From positions 620,001 through 684,000 of the forward strand of contig OZ257148.1 of the NCBI GenBank assembly GCA_965279285.1: a DNA stretch of 64,000 bases, written 5' to 3'. Positions 1 through 8,723 of the stretch are shown piece by piece. Positions within the stretch are counted from its first letter, which is position 1. Every line of letters starts with the position of its first letter. Made by a program: the position numbers and the translations under genes. The stretch comes from G965279335 sp965279285. Lineage in GTDB: Bacteria > Pseudomonadota > Gammaproteobacteria > DSM-16500. The notes under the pieces are model-generated. The model was not told the DNA's origin, ran no database searches, and saw only the letters and a list, made by a program, of their open reading frames with translations.

Positions 1-2
1 AA

Positions 3-1019
3 TATCGACTCAGTGGAAAAGGATTTACGCTGCTTGAAATGATGTTGGTGTTAGTTATTGCTGCTTCATTACTGGCGATGTTTATTAATTTTTCTACTCA
101 GCAGTATCATCAACAACAGCGCGACAAAGTGGTTATGCAAATGCAACAAATCTTGAATTCTGCGTTATCATTTTATAATCAAAAAGGTCGTTGGCCAGTC
201 ACAACGGGTAATGTTTGGGTAGCACTTAATTCCACTAATGAATTAATAAGTGGTGGTTATCTTGCTGCTGGTACGGGTCCAAGTTCAGCATGGATAAGTC
301 CTTTTAATAATGGGGTGTATAAAATAGGTTTTAATGCGATTACTAATATTTTCTTTGTTGAAGCAACACTGGTAGCGGGCGAGAGTGAAAATTTAACAGC
401 AACCGCACAAGTCATTGCAGCGCAACTACCTTCAGGTACGGTGTTGCCGCAAAGTTCAAATTCTATTCCACCGATTTCTGGCGCATGTGTTAGTGGTGCC
501 ATTTGTTTAGCTGCTGCGAGTGTTCCGCCTCCGGGGCAGAATTTAAATAACGCACGCGCAATTAATTTTGGTAGTGTGTATAGCAGTGGACAATGTGTAC
601 CTACACCAACCTGCCCTGTAGGGATGACGCCACAAATATTTGTTGTTCCAGTTTCATTAAGTGGTTTAGCGGATATGACTAATCAAGCGGCACCCAATGT
701 CTATCCTATTAGTAGTTATATTGCTTATGCTGTAGGCCCATTTCTAAGCAGCAATAGTAGTAGTAATGTTTGTGACAACACTACTGGCTCAGGCGGCACA
801 AGTGATGACTGTAGTACTACTAATATACAAGGCGGAGCAAATAATAAGTATTGGCGTGTTTGTCTCTCGGTAACAACGGAAAAAGGTGTTGCACATATTC
901 CTCAAGCCAATCAAACAGACACAAAAAATTTAGGCAGTGTAATAGCGGTAACGCGATGTGTTCCCGGAAGCCCAACGCCGACAGAAAAAACCGGTTCTAC
1001 ATTTCAAATCTATCAATAA
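3..1019 (+). CDS. Prepilin-like protein of a type IVB pilus (5' end outside window)
   Basis: Reading upstream of the first ATG (base 39) in the same frame gives YRLSGKGFTLLEMM, a classic prepilin peptidase site: cleavage would fall after the glycine before FTLLE, with the conserved Glu at mature position 5, followed by a hydrophobic helix. The real start is therefore beyond the left edge and the ATG at 39 is internal. The mature part (about 330 residues) is Ser/Thr/Asn/Gly-rich with several cysteines, longer than a typical major pilin. This fits a large type IVB pilin or a PilV-like minor/tip pilin. It sits upstream of pilL/N/O/P-type genes, so it probably belongs to the same pilus. The exact role (PilS or PilV) is not resolved. 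Confidence 0.8.
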   Translation, partial: YRLSGKGFTLLEMMLVLVIAASLLAMFINFSTQQYHQQQRDKVVMQMQQILNSALSFYNQKGRWPVTTGNVWVALNSTNELISGGYLAAGTGPSSAWISPFNNGVYKIGFNAITNIFFVEATLVAGESENLTATAQVIAAQLPSGTVLPQSSNSIPPISGACVSGAICLAAASVPPPGQNLNNARAINFGSVYSSGQCVPTPTCPVGMTPQIFVVPVSLSGLADMTNQAAPNVYPISSYIAYAVGPFLSSNSSSNVCDNTTGSGGTSDDCSTTNIQGGANNKYWRVCLSVTTEKGVAHIPQANQTDTKNLGSVIAVTRCVPGSPTPTEKTGSTFQIYQ

Positions 1020-1064
1020 TTGATACTATCACCTCAATTTTGATCTAATAAAATAAATCTACTA

Positions 1065-1094
1065 CTTACACATTTAAAATAAATCGCATATACT
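1065..1094 (+). promoter_or_regulatory. Candidate sigma70 promoter of the pilL-N-O-P unit
   Basis: CTTACA at 1065-1070 and TATACT at 1089-1094 are separated by 18 bases and lie about 40 bases upstream of the start codon at 1134. The gene has a strong ribosome site (AAGGGAGTAAAG). Pattern-based call only. Confidence 0.4.
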
Positions 1095-1133
1095 AAAAAA
1101 CAATATTAGGGCATCAGGTTAAGGGAGTAAAGA

Positions 1134-1622
1134 ATGAAGTGCCTCGTCAAACAGTTATGTGCATTTTTATTTGTCTTGCCGTCAATAGCCATGGCAGGTT
1201 GGCAAGTAGCTCAACCTTCAGCAGTTGCGCCTAGCGAACCTTTTTTTCAGGCTGCCTCTCCGCAACCTAAATCGACTTGTCGAGCACCAATAAAACATGT
1301 AACCACATATCGCCCTGCTCCTTTAGTGCCGCCAACTGCTTATAGCGGATCTGGTTTTCCTAATCAATTTGCTAGCTTAGGTAGGCCTGCCGCTATTTAT
1401 GCTATTAGTGTCAGCGGTTCTTTAAAAGAAAATATTGAACGAATCATGGATCGTTATCATTGGAAAGTGGTTTGGAAAGCATCTTATGATTACAATTTTG
1501 ATGGCCGGGTTACTGGGACTAGCTTACCTAATGTTATTGAAAAGTTATTAAAGCCTTTTCCATTGCAAGCCGTACTATATATGTCTAACCGTACTATGAC
1601 TGTTGTTCCGAGGACTACGTAA
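1134..1622 (+). CDS. pilL: Type IVB pilus assembly protein, TcpQ/PilL-C domain
   Basis: 162 residues with a cleavable signal peptide (hydrophobic stretch ending SIAMAG). After a proline-rich linker, residues about 85-160 match the pattern of the toxin-coregulated pilus protein Q / PilL C-terminal domain (SGSLKENIERIMDRY, then a hydrophobic strand WKVVWKA, then a final segment with LKPF). This periplasmic domain normally binds or stabilises the secretin. The ribosome site AAGGGAG is ideal for the ATG at 1134. The stop overlaps the next start (TAATG at 1620-1624), so it is translationally coupled to the secretin gene. Family assignment is by motif and context; the symbol follows the R64 thin pilus scheme. 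Confidence 0.65.
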   Translation: MKCLVKQLCAFLFVLPSIAMAGWQVAQPSAVAPSEPFFQAASPQPKSTCRAPIKHVTTYRPAPLVPPTAYSGSGFPNQFASLGRPAAIYAISVSGSLKENIERIMDRYHWKVVWKASYDYNFDGRVTGTSLPNVIEKLLKPFPLQAVLYMSNRTMTVVPRTT

Positions 1623-3256
1623 TGTTTGTGAAACGATTATTTTGCTTTTTTTTTAGTGCTGCAGTATTACTTTCCGGCTGTAATAACCCTCAATTTAATC
1701 AAACGGAAGCAAATATAGCGGATGCCGCACAAAAAGTGAGTGATGCTAGACATGTATCAAATGAATCAGGGAAGCTGCCCCCTACTTTGATGGTTAATGA
1801 AGGGATGTATGTCGATAGAACACCGATTAGTTTAGCAAAACAACCCGGTTGGTTAAAAAACAAAATTATTTTGCGTGGTGATCAACTGCCTTTTTCTTAC
1901 TATAGTAGAACGGTTGCCAGTGGTGGTGGAAAAGATATTTTAACTAATTATCAAGTGGGACTAGATCAAGCAGCTACCGTTTCAGTTAATTTTTCCGGCA
2001 CGGTTAAAGGGGCTTTAGACCTTTTGGCGGCAAAGACTGGGTATGTTTATACCATTAGTAGTAATCGTGTGTATTGGCAAGCTTTCGTGACCAAAACCTT
2101 TGATGTCGCATTTATGCCAGGATCATCTGATTATCAAATGGGAAAATCAAGTTCTGCAAGTGGCTCTCCTGCGGCCGCTGCTGCATCAGGGGGAGCTCCG
2201 AGCTCTACTGGTTCTGTAACAACGTCAGGAATTGTTGATGATAATACTTCCCAAGAATATAGTAATTTAAAAGGTAAGTTATCAGTTTGGGAAGATTTAA
2301 AAACATCGATTAAAGACATGCTATCACCGGAAGGAAAAGTGATGGTTTCAGAGTCAACGACAACAGTGACTATTCGTGATAAACCAACCAATGTTAGTCT
2401 TATTGGGAAATATATCCAAAATCTTAATCAAAATTTATCAAAGCAGGTATTAGTTAAAGTAGAAGTACTTGATGTTCAATTAAATAGCGCATTCAATTTT
2501 GGTATCAATTGGGCAGCTGTAAAACAAATGTTAAGTCAGCAATTCTTTTTACAAGCAAATTATGGGTCGCCATTAAGTAGTATTTCACCATTGGTTGGCA
2601 CAACTCCTTTTAGTAGCCCTGGTGCAGCTCCAGGATTGCCACAGTTAGGGACATTTAATCCAGGTAACTCAACAGGTGTTACGGCTATTATCAATGCGTT
2701 AACTCAACAAGGTAAAGTCAGCGTTGTGACTCAGCCTAGAGTCGTTTGTTTAAATAATCAGGTCTCTGTTGTTCGTATTACTTCACAAACAGGCTATTTA
2801 GCGAGTGTACAAACAACAGCATTAACAGGTGGCTCGTCGACAACCATCAATAATAATACAGTTACTTCACAAATTACCCCTGGCAATGTAGTCACAGGCT
2901 TAACGCTGTATATTTTACCTAAGATTATGAATAATAAAGTATATATGCAAATAAATGCGGATTTATCGAATTTAATTTCTATTCAGAGCATTTCATCTCA
3001 AGGTAATGGCACCGCAGCATCGACCTCTACGGCTCCTATTATTCAGGTTCCGCAATTAAACCAAAAACAATTTAATCAACGTGCTGTAGTTAATAGTAAT
3101 GATACTCTTATTTTATCTGGGTTTAGACAGGTAACGAATCAAGCAGGTGCGATGCAGTTATTTACCTCACAAGATTTAGGAGGCAAGGCATCACAACAAT
3201 CCAATGTTGAAACAATAGTATTGATTACTCCTATTATTTTACCTGGATATTCGTAA
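1622..3256 (+). CDS. pilN: Type IVB pilus outer-membrane secretin, PilN family lipoprotein
   Basis: 544 residues. The N-terminus is a lipoprotein signal with lipobox LLSGC (lipidated Cys20). The middle carries secretin N-type domains (a segment around SVNFSGTVKGALDLLAAKTG and a second after a Ser/Ala/Gly-rich linker). The C-terminal half (about residues 270-540) has the secretin beta-barrel hallmarks, including GKVSVVTQPRV and the late NDTLILSGFR segment. As a PilN-type secretin it would form the outer-membrane channel for the pilus fibre. It overlaps the upstream gene by one base and the downstream pilO by one base (TAATG), showing tight operon coupling. Confidence 0.85.
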   Translation: MFVKRLFCFFFSAAVLLSGCNNPQFNQTEANIADAAQKVSDARHVSNESGKLPPTLMVNEGMYVDRTPISLAKQPGWLKNKIILRGDQLPFSYYSRTVASGGGKDILTNYQVGLDQAATVSVNFSGTVKGALDLLAAKTGYVYTISSNRVYWQAFVTKTFDVAFMPGSSDYQMGKSSSASGSPAAAAASGGAPSSTGSVTTSGIVDDNTSQEYSNLKGKLSVWEDLKTSIKDMLSPEGKVMVSESTTTVTIRDKPTNVSLIGKYIQNLNQNLSKQVLVKVEVLDVQLNSAFNFGINWAAVKQMLSQQFFLQANYGSPLSSISPLVGTTPFSSPGAAPGLPQLGTFNPGNSTGVTAIINALTQQGKVSVVTQPRVVCLNNQVSVVRITSQTGYLASVQTTALTGGSSTTINNNTVTSQITPGNVVTGLTLYILPKIMNNKVYMQINADLSNLISIQSISSQGNGTAASTSTAPIIQVPQLNQKQFNQRAVVNSNDTLILSGFRQVTNQAGAMQLFTSQDLGGKASQQSNVETIVLITPIILPGYS

Positions 3257-4491
3257 TGCCATATATCACTCGAGAAGATGGTGAGCGCTTTGTTATACCG
3301 TCCTATCGTGATGTAATTAGCGCAAAAAAACCCAGCTTATTAAAGCGAGAGGTTTTGTTATTAAGCACTAATTATGGTGAATACATCACCCTGCATAGAA
3401 AAAATGTAGAACAGTATGAAGTTGCATTTTCTCCTGAGTCGGGTTATTTATTAGGTGAAACAGTTTGGCATTATTTTAAACGGCCATTAGATTTAGTTTA
3501 TTGTGAGGCGATACCGAATACCCAAGAAGCTATTCTTGTCATTGTAAAATCAGGTAGCGTTTACCTAGATGGTAGTTTTCCGATTGATACAATTCCTGAT
3601 GAGCTAGTTATTTTTAGAACTCAGCAGAGTAGTTTTGATATTTATATCTATGGCGATGTTCCGATTAGTAATGTTATAGAAGAAGGAAAGTTTTCTTTTG
3701 ATTCTTCATCTATTCGGTCTTTTCAAGTATTAGATGAGCCAGTATTTCCAAAGCTACCCAAAGTAAAGAATTTTCAATTACAACCGGTTGATAATGTATT
3801 AAGAAACCAAGGGATTGGGGTTTTACCCATCCGTAATTTTTTAGTTATTCTTATTGGTGCTGGATTGTTGTGGATGGCATGGGTTTTTATTTCTTCACAT
3901 AAAAAAGAAATACCAACCGTGTTTGTGAGCTATGTAAATCCTTATCAAATCTATCTTGATTCATTGACATCGCCTGACCCTGTGATTGAAACACGAAATA
4001 TTTATGATCGAATTAAAATGCTATATGCTATTCCTGGGTGGACTCCGGGTTCGCTTGAATATGTCAAAGGATCTTATAAAGTAGGTATTCGTTCCAGCGG
4101 AGCAAAAACAGATTTATTATTTGCGTGGGCTAAACAAAATAAAGCGAGCGTTGATGTGCAGCCAGAAGGTTTTTATTTGATTTGGCAAGAAACTTCATCT
4201 AATCGACCAGTGCCGCAAGATATTTATAAATTAGACGAGGCAGTTGCTACTTTGGTTGATCGTTTAGCAGATGTTATGCCAGGTAATAATCTTACTGTGG
4301 GAACGGTTATTAATAAAAAAAGCTATCTTGATTTACCATTAACGATTAATTTTGATGGGGTATCACCGGAAGTGTTTAATTTGGTTGGGTTACAATTAAA
4401 AAATTTACCATTTGTGTTAAACAAAGTGAGCATGACAATGGGAAATGGAACAGTGTCTGGTTCTATCGTACTTCAAGCATTAGGAGATTAA
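3256..4491 (+). CDS. pilO: Type IVB pilus protein PilO
   Basis: 411 residues. The N-terminal part (about 1-190) is a cytoplasmic, beta-rich domain. A single membrane helix lies at about 193-212 (FLVILIGAGLLWMAWVFI), followed by a periplasmic C-terminal domain. This topology, and the position between the PilN secretin and PilP, match PilO of the R64-type thin pilus, an inner-membrane platform component. It starts at an ATG overlapping the pilN stop by one base. Function is assigned mainly from gene order and topology. Confidence 0.7.
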   Translation: MPYITREDGERFVIPSYRDVISAKKPSLLKREVLLLSTNYGEYITLHRKNVEQYEVAFSPESGYLLGETVWHYFKRPLDLVYCEAIPNTQEAILVIVKSGSVYLDGSFPIDTIPDELVIFRTQQSSFDIYIYGDVPISNVIEEGKFSFDSSSIRSFQVLDEPVFPKLPKVKNFQLQPVDNVLRNQGIGVLPIRNFLVILIGAGLLWMAWVFISSHKKEIPTVFVSYVNPYQIYLDSLTSPDPVIETRNIYDRIKMLYAIPGWTPGSLEYVKGSYKVGIRSSGAKTDLLFAWAKQNKASVDVQPEGFYLIWQETSSNRPVPQDIYKLDEAVATLVDRLADVMPGNNLTVGTVINKKSYLDLPLTINFDGVSPEVFNLVGLQLKNLPFVLNKVSMTMGNGTVSGSIVLQALGD

Positions 4492-4494
4492 GCT

Positions 4495-5292
4495 GTGGCT
4501 GAAACCGGAATAAGCTCTAATTTTACGAATAAACAAAAAATAACTGCGGGATTATTTGTTTTGATTTTAGTTTTTTTGATTTACCAAGTAATAGGTTTAT
4601 TTGGTAACAGCAACACTATCACGCCACAAGCGCCAGCTGTGCAGCAACAAACAGCGAGCAAAGTGGCGCCGCCTTCTCCTGCTAGTGTTACTAATGCTAC
4701 TACTACAGCAGCACCCGGGATGACAGCTCCTGCGCCTCAGCAGCCGCCATCAGTGATACAGCAAGTGCAACCGCTTAAAGGTTTGGTAGCTGTTAATAAC
4801 GATGCGCTGAAAAAACAACAAGAACAGCAACAACAATATCTTTCAACGATAAATGAATTACAGATGTTAAAGCTGCAAAAAGACATTGCAGAAACAAACC
4901 AAGCAATTTCTGCGGCTAAATTAGCTACTGCGACAGCAGAGAGAAATATTGGTGATTTATTTATTAAACAAGCTCCGCTTGCTGCTACACCCTCAGCGTC
5001 AGACTATGCTAATAAGCTAGTTACGGAAGGTGGTCCAACAACTCAACCACCTGTTCAAGTACAAATGCCTCCTCTACAAGGTGTTCCACAAGCAGCCTAT
5101 GTTGTTATTTCGGTCTCTATGCAGATGCACAGATGGACAGCTGTTATCGGTGCACAAAATAAATTATATAATGTTTCAGTTGGTGATATCTTGCCGCCAG
5201 ATGGTTCTGTTGTTGTCTCTATCAACAAAGAAGGTGTGTTTTTAAAGAAAGATAATGTTGAACGAAAAGTGAGTTTAGTTCCGGTTATTTAG
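4495..5292 (+). CDS. pilP: Type IVB pilus biogenesis protein PilP
   Basis: 265 residues starting at GTG (4495), chosen because AGGAGA lies seven bases upstream and three bases separate it from the pilO stop. One membrane helix at about residues 18-37 is followed by a long Ala/Pro/Gln-rich linker, a Gln-rich helical or coiled-coil region and a C-terminal globular domain (about 195-265) with the pattern typical of PilP (LYNVSVGDILPPDGSVV, then a VxLKKDNVERKV-like end). PilP connects the inner-membrane platform to the secretin. No pilQ (ATPase), pilR or pilT gene follows; the cluster stops here at a palindromic repeat arm. Confidence 0.75.
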   Translation: MAETGISSNFTNKQKITAGLFVLILVFLIYQVIGLFGNSNTITPQAPAVQQQTASKVAPPSPASVTNATTTAAPGMTAPAPQQPPSVIQQVQPLKGLVAVNNDALKKQQEQQQQYLSTINELQMLKLQKDIAETNQAISAAKLATATAERNIGDLFIKQAPLAATPSASDYANKLVTEGGPTTQPPVQVQMPPLQGVPQAAYVVISVSMQMHRWTAVIGAQNKLYNVSVGDILPPDGSVVVSINKEGVFLKKDNVERKVSLVPVI

Positions 5293-5345
5293 ATGACAAT
5301 TCAGTGGCCAAGGTTGGTGGGCACGCTGCGCTTTGCCCACCCTAC
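5293..5345. repeat. Solo left arm of class A palindromic element
   Basis: Begins directly after the pilP stop with ATGACAATTCAG (compare GTGACTATTCAG in full copies) and continues through GGTGGGCACGCTGCGC to GCCCACCCTAC. The complementary right arm is absent. The dapF stop codon lies inside this arm. Confidence 0.8.
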
Positions 5346-6172
5346 AAAAGCTCGTCATTGCGAGTGATAGCGAAGCAATCCAAAACCCCATCAAAGACTT
5401 TTTCTGCAGGGCCAGTCATTATGACTGGCATTCCAGGTCCAGCCCATTGAATTTGCAAAGTTCCTAAAGGCAGCTCAACCGTAACGTCCGGAGCTAGCTG
5501 CTGATTGAGAATTCCAGACACTACTGCCGCGCAAGCATTGCTCCCACAAGCAAGAGTTTCCCCTACGCCACGTTCGTAGGTTCGCAAGATAATATGATGA
5601 GAATTTTTTATTTGGACGAAACCAACATTAATTCCATGAGCAAAGGATTGATGAGTTGCGATTTGTGATCCTATTGTGGTGATGGGAAAATTTTCTAGTG
5701 TCTCAACGAGTAAAATGGCATGCGGGTTTCCGAGAGAAAGTATTGAAAGAGGGTAAATCATATTATTTTGTAAGGAGAGCTGAATATTTTCCTCAATAAT
5801 AGGAATGCCTAATTTAACTTCGATTTCAGCATAATCTTTTATTAATACTTCGACTAAACTCGCTTTAGTTTCAATCCAGAATTTATTTTTATTTAACAAT
5901 TTGTTTTCGTGAATATAGCGAGCGATACAACGTACGCCATTACCACATTGTTCTGCTTCACTCCCATCAGCATTAAAAAAGCGACAAGAAAAATCAGCCT
6001 TAGTTGAAGAACTTAACCATAATAGCTGATCGAAGCCAATACCCGTATAACGATGGCTTAAAGTAGGGATTGTAAGATCGGTAATATTAATTTTTTGATG
6101 AATAGCATCAATGACAATAAAGTCATTCCCTAAGCCGTGCATTTTAGTAAAGTTAATGGTTTGAGCTTGCAT
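5342..6172 (-). CDS. dapF: Diaminopimelate epimerase
   Basis: Interconverts LL- and meso-diaminopimelate for lysine and peptidoglycan synthesis. About 276 residues with the start placed at 6172 (MQAQTINFTKMHGLGND), because family members begin a few residues before MHGLGNDF and AAAGGA lies 11 bases upstream; starts at 6184 or 6181 are also possible. Both catalytic cysteines are present, in EQCGNGVRC and in ACGSNAC. The C-terminus is odd: the last residues (DCFAITRNDELL) are read through a common dispersed CATTGCGAG-type repeat, and the TAG stop comes from the class A palindrome arm. It overlaps lptM by 20 bases, forming pgi-lptM-dapF. Confidence 0.95.
   Translation of the reverse strand: MQAQTINFTKMHGLGNDFIVIDAIHQKINITDLTIPTLSHRYTGIGFDQLLWLSSSTKADFSCRFFNADGSEAEQCGNGVRCIARYIHENKLLNKNKFWIETKASLVEVLIKDYAEIEVKLGIPIIEENIQLSLQNNMIYPLSILSLGNPHAILLVETLENFPITTIGSQIATHQSFAHGINVGFVQIKNSHHIILRTYERGVGETLACGSNACAAVVSGILNQQLAPDVTVELPLGTLQIQWAGPGMPVIMTGPAEKVFDGVLDCFAITRNDELL
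5351..5384. repeat. Dispersed CATTGCGAG/GAAGCAATCC-type repeat inside the dapF 3' end
   Basis: The segment TCGTCATTGCGAG followed by CGAAGCAATCC resembles a dispersed repeat common in many proteobacterial genomes. Here it encodes the C-terminal residues of DapF. A related remnant (CTCACAATGACGGGG) lies near 22645. Confidence 0.5.
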
Positions 6173-6281
6173 GCGCAACATCATCCTTTGATGGTAAATA
6201 GAGCCTACCGGCTTGGCCGCAACTATTTAAGCAGATTAAAATAAATAGTAAAAATGTACAAAAATAAAAGGCGTTTTTCAT
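6153..6281 (-). CDS. lptM: Small LptM/YifL-like lipoprotein
   Basis: A 42-residue gene between pgi and dapF. The protein begins MKNAFYFCTFLLFILI and carries a lipobox LNSC at residues 18-21, followed by GQAGRLYLP. This matches the short outer-membrane lipoprotein LptM (YifL), which has a CGxKGxLYxP motif after the lipidated cysteine and assists assembly of the LptD LPS translocon. In enterobacteria the same gene also sits directly upstream of dapF. The ATG overlaps the pgi TGA (ATGA at 6281-6278) and the 3' end overlaps the dapF start. Size, lipobox, motif and neighbour all agree. Confidence 0.8.
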   Translation of the reverse strand: MKNAFYFCTFLLFILICLNSCGQAGRLYLPSKDDVAHASSNH

Positions 6282-7882
6282 GGCAGTTTTCTTATTTTTT
6301 TATAGTGATTAATAAGACCATAGGTTGAGGCATCATGATGATTGGTGATGACATCGTGTTGTAAATCATTTAATAATTGCGTTAACAGTTGCTTCCCTAG
6401 CTCAACACCCCATTGATCAAAAGAATTGATTCCCCAAATAACACTTTGTACATACGTTTTATGTTCATACAGCGCGAGTAAGGCGCCTAAAGTAGAGGGA
6501 GTAATTTTATCAATAAAAATAACATTGCTAGGCCGATTGCCCGGAATGGTTTTATGTGGCGCTAATTTTTTTGCTTCGTTTTCAGTAATACCATGCGCTA
6601 ACAGTTCCGCAAGCGCTACTTCATAAGTTTTACCTTGCATCAGAGCTTGTGCTTGAGTTAAAGCGCTTGCAATTAACATGTCTTGTTCTTGTTGACCTAC
6701 CAAAATAAAATCAACAGGAATTAAATGATGGCCTTGATGTAATAATTGGAAAAAAGAGTGTTGTCCATCAAAACCATGTTTACCAAAAATAACCGGGCCA
6801 GTAGGATAATTAGCTTGTTTACCGTTGCTTTCCATATCGAGTTGCTGCAAATATTCAGGAAAGCCATTTAATTGTTGAGTATAAGGTATAATGGCATGCT
6901 GAGTTGCGTTAAAGAAATTAATATACCAGATGCCCACCAAAGCTAAGATAACAGGCATGTTTTTTTCAAATGGCGCATGTAAAAAATGTTGATCCATGCT
7001 GTATGCGCCGGTTAAAAATTCAATAAAATTTTCCATCCCGATCATGAGTGCTAGCGGTAAACCAATGGATGACCAAATAGAATAACGTCCCCCTACCCAA
7101 TCCCAAAAACTAAAAATTTGTGCTTCGGGAATGCCAAATTGGATAGCTTTTTCTGGTTTTGCGGTAACGGCAACAAAATGATTTTGAATTTGATTGCCAA
7201 GTTTGGCCTGTAGCCAAGTTTGTATTGTTTGCGTGTTAGTAATGGTTTCTAGGGTGGTAAATGATTTTGAGGAAATAATGAATAATGTTGTTTCTGGGTT
7301 AATCGAGTCTAAGACTGTTTGGATATGTAAAACATCAATGTTAGAAATAAAATGACAACGTAATTGATAAGCAGAGCATTCTTTTAATGCTTGCGTTGTC
7401 ATCATGGGGCCAAGATGTGATCCACCAATACCAATATTGACGATATCCGTAATGGGTTTTCCTGTTGTTCCTAGCCACTCATGGCTATGGATTTTTTTGA
7501 CAAACTCTCCCATTTTCGCCAGTGTTTCACGCACATCCGATAAAACATTTTTGCCGTTGACTAGTAACGAGGGTGAATGTATATCACGTAATGCGGTATG
7601 TAATGCTGGGCGTTGCTCAGTAAAATTAACAGGAGCTCCTGAAAAAAGGGCTGTTATTTTTTCAGGTAATTGTTTTTCTTTTGCCATATTGCAAAGCAAA
7701 GTCATGGTTTCGGTGGTGATGAGATTTTTTGAGTAATCGAGTAGAATGCCATCGATTTGTAATGATAATTTAGAAAATCGTTCTGGATCACTAGCAAACC
7801 ATTCTTTCATCTGCTGTTTTGCAATTATTTGATGATGCTGCTGTAGTTTTTGTTGTTCTGCTTGTTGAGTGAATGATGTCAT
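6278..7882 (-). CDS. pgi: Glucose-6-phosphate isomerase
   Basis: 534 residues, the usual length for the bacterial enzyme, converting glucose-6-phosphate and fructose-6-phosphate in glycolysis and gluconeogenesis. Family signatures are visible: IGIGGSHLGPMM near residue 150, the SKSFTTLET phosphate-binding loop, QLDMESNGK with the catalytic glutamate, GQHSFFQLLHQG with the catalytic histidine, and QWGVELGKQL with the catalytic lysine. The TGA stop overlaps the lptM start. Upstream is a class A palindrome, so the gene probably has its own promoter there. Confidence 0.97.
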   Translation of the reverse strand: MTSFTQQAEQQKLQQHHQIIAKQQMKEWFASDPERFSKLSLQIDGILLDYSKNLITTETMTLLCNMAKEKQLPEKITALFSGAPVNFTEQRPALHTALRDIHSPSLLVNGKNVLSDVRETLAKMGEFVKKIHSHEWLGTTGKPITDIVNIGIGGSHLGPMMTTQALKECSAYQLRCHFISNIDVLHIQTVLDSINPETTLFIISSKSFTTLETITNTQTIQTWLQAKLGNQIQNHFVAVTAKPEKAIQFGIPEAQIFSFWDWVGGRYSIWSSIGLPLALMIGMENFIEFLTGAYSMDQHFLHAPFEKNMPVILALVGIWYINFFNATQHAIIPYTQQLNGFPEYLQQLDMESNGKQANYPTGPVIFGKHGFDGQHSFFQLLHQGHHLIPVDFILVGQQEQDMLIASALTQAQALMQGKTYEVALAELLAHGITENEAKKLAPHKTIPGNRPSNVIFIDKITPSTLGALLALYEHKTYVQSVIWGINSFDQWGVELGKQLLTQLLNDLQHDVITNHHDASTYGLINHYKKIRKLP

Positions 7883-7947
7883 GGTTGCTATCTAAAGAAA
7901 ACAGAAGGCTAAGGATAGCGGATTTTGGTTTTGGAGTCATCTTTGCT

Positions 7948-8103
7948 GTAACTATTCAGCAGCCAGAGAGTTTGGTGGGCACGCTGCGCTTTGCCCACCC
8001 TACAACTCTGGATGCCAGCTAGAAGCATGCTGGCATGACAAAGCTTTGTAGGGTGGGCAAAGCGCAGCGTGCCCACCAAACTCTCTGGCTGCTGAGTAGT
8101 TAC
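7948..8103. repeat. Class A palindromic element (MITE-like)
   Basis: 156 bp with ends GTAACTATTCAGCAGCC and GGCTGCTGAGTAGTTAC, arms carrying GGTGGGCACGCTGCGC, and a central small hairpin ATGCCAGCTAGAAGCATGC. TCTTTGCT flanks it on both sides (one base offset on the right), consistent with an 8-bp target duplication. Confidence 0.85.
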
Positions 8104-8128
8104 CTCTTTGCTGAGATATTCGGTTAAT

Positions 8129-8710
8129 CTATTGATTAAACAAGATAATTTCTTTTTCCGTAATGACGCCATCAATGGAAACATCCCAGCTGTCAAAGGG
8201 TAGCTTGCTTACACATTGAAATGAGTAAGCCAATCCCATCAGCAAGGGAGTTCTGCCTGTTTTTTGATCAGAAGAGGCGAAGGTTCGATCATAATACCCG
8301 CCCCCTGCGCCAAGTCGATGACCGACTAGATCAAAGCCAAGTAGCGGAAGAATAACAAGATCAAGCTCATTCGCAGCTAAGGTCTTTGTTGGTAAGGGTT
8401 CTAAAATTCGATAGCGATTTAAGTGGAGAATATCAGTTTGTTGATAGGCAGCAAATTCGAGATAGCCTTCTTTGTCAGTAGAAAGAATAGGCAAATAACA
8501 TTTTTTTTGCGCAGCCCAAATAGTTTGAATAATAGGAGTACAATCAAATTCTTCTAATCGTGGAAGATAGCAGGCGATATTTTGACTGGTAGAAAAAAAA
8601 GGGCTTTTGATGAGTAGCTCAGTCGCTAATTGTGCTGCTTTATTGCGAGCATTATCGCCGAGCGCTTTGCGTTTTTCATTAAGCAAATCTCTTAGTTGAA
8701 CTTTATTCAA
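8129..8710 (-). CDS. ygfA: 5-formyltetrahydrofolate cyclo-ligase family protein
   Basis: 193 residues, normal for the family, which makes 5,10-methenyl-THF from 5-formyl-THF using ATP. The N-terminus has the basic segment LLNEKRKAL. The C-terminal half contains LPLLGFDLVGHRLGAGGGYYDR, here given by its parts: DLVGHRLG and GAGGGYYDR, the nucleotide/folate-binding signature. It lies 13 bases downstream of the glutamate dehydrogenase gene on the same strand, so the two may be co-transcribed. A class A palindrome follows about 25 bases after the stop. Confidence 0.9.
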   Translation of the reverse strand: MNKVQLRDLLNEKRKALGDNARNKAAQLATELLIKSPFFSTSQNIACYLPRLEEFDCTPIIQTIWAAQKKCYLPILSTDKEGYLEFAAYQQTDILHLNRYRILEPLPTKTLAANELDLVILPLLGFDLVGHRLGAGGGYYDRTFASSDQKTGRTPLLMGLAYSFQCVSKLPFDSWDVSIDGVITEKEIILFNQ

Positions 8711-8723
8711 GTGCTAGCCTCAG

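Noticed and set aside
7909..8196. 95-codon minus-strand frame running through the region after the cyclo-ligase gene
   Set aside because: It is a translation of a class A palindrome (VGTLRFAHPT, VGKAQRAHQ); the same peptides appear at other copies at 15414-15668, 21214-21417, 29876-30106 and 54277-54480.
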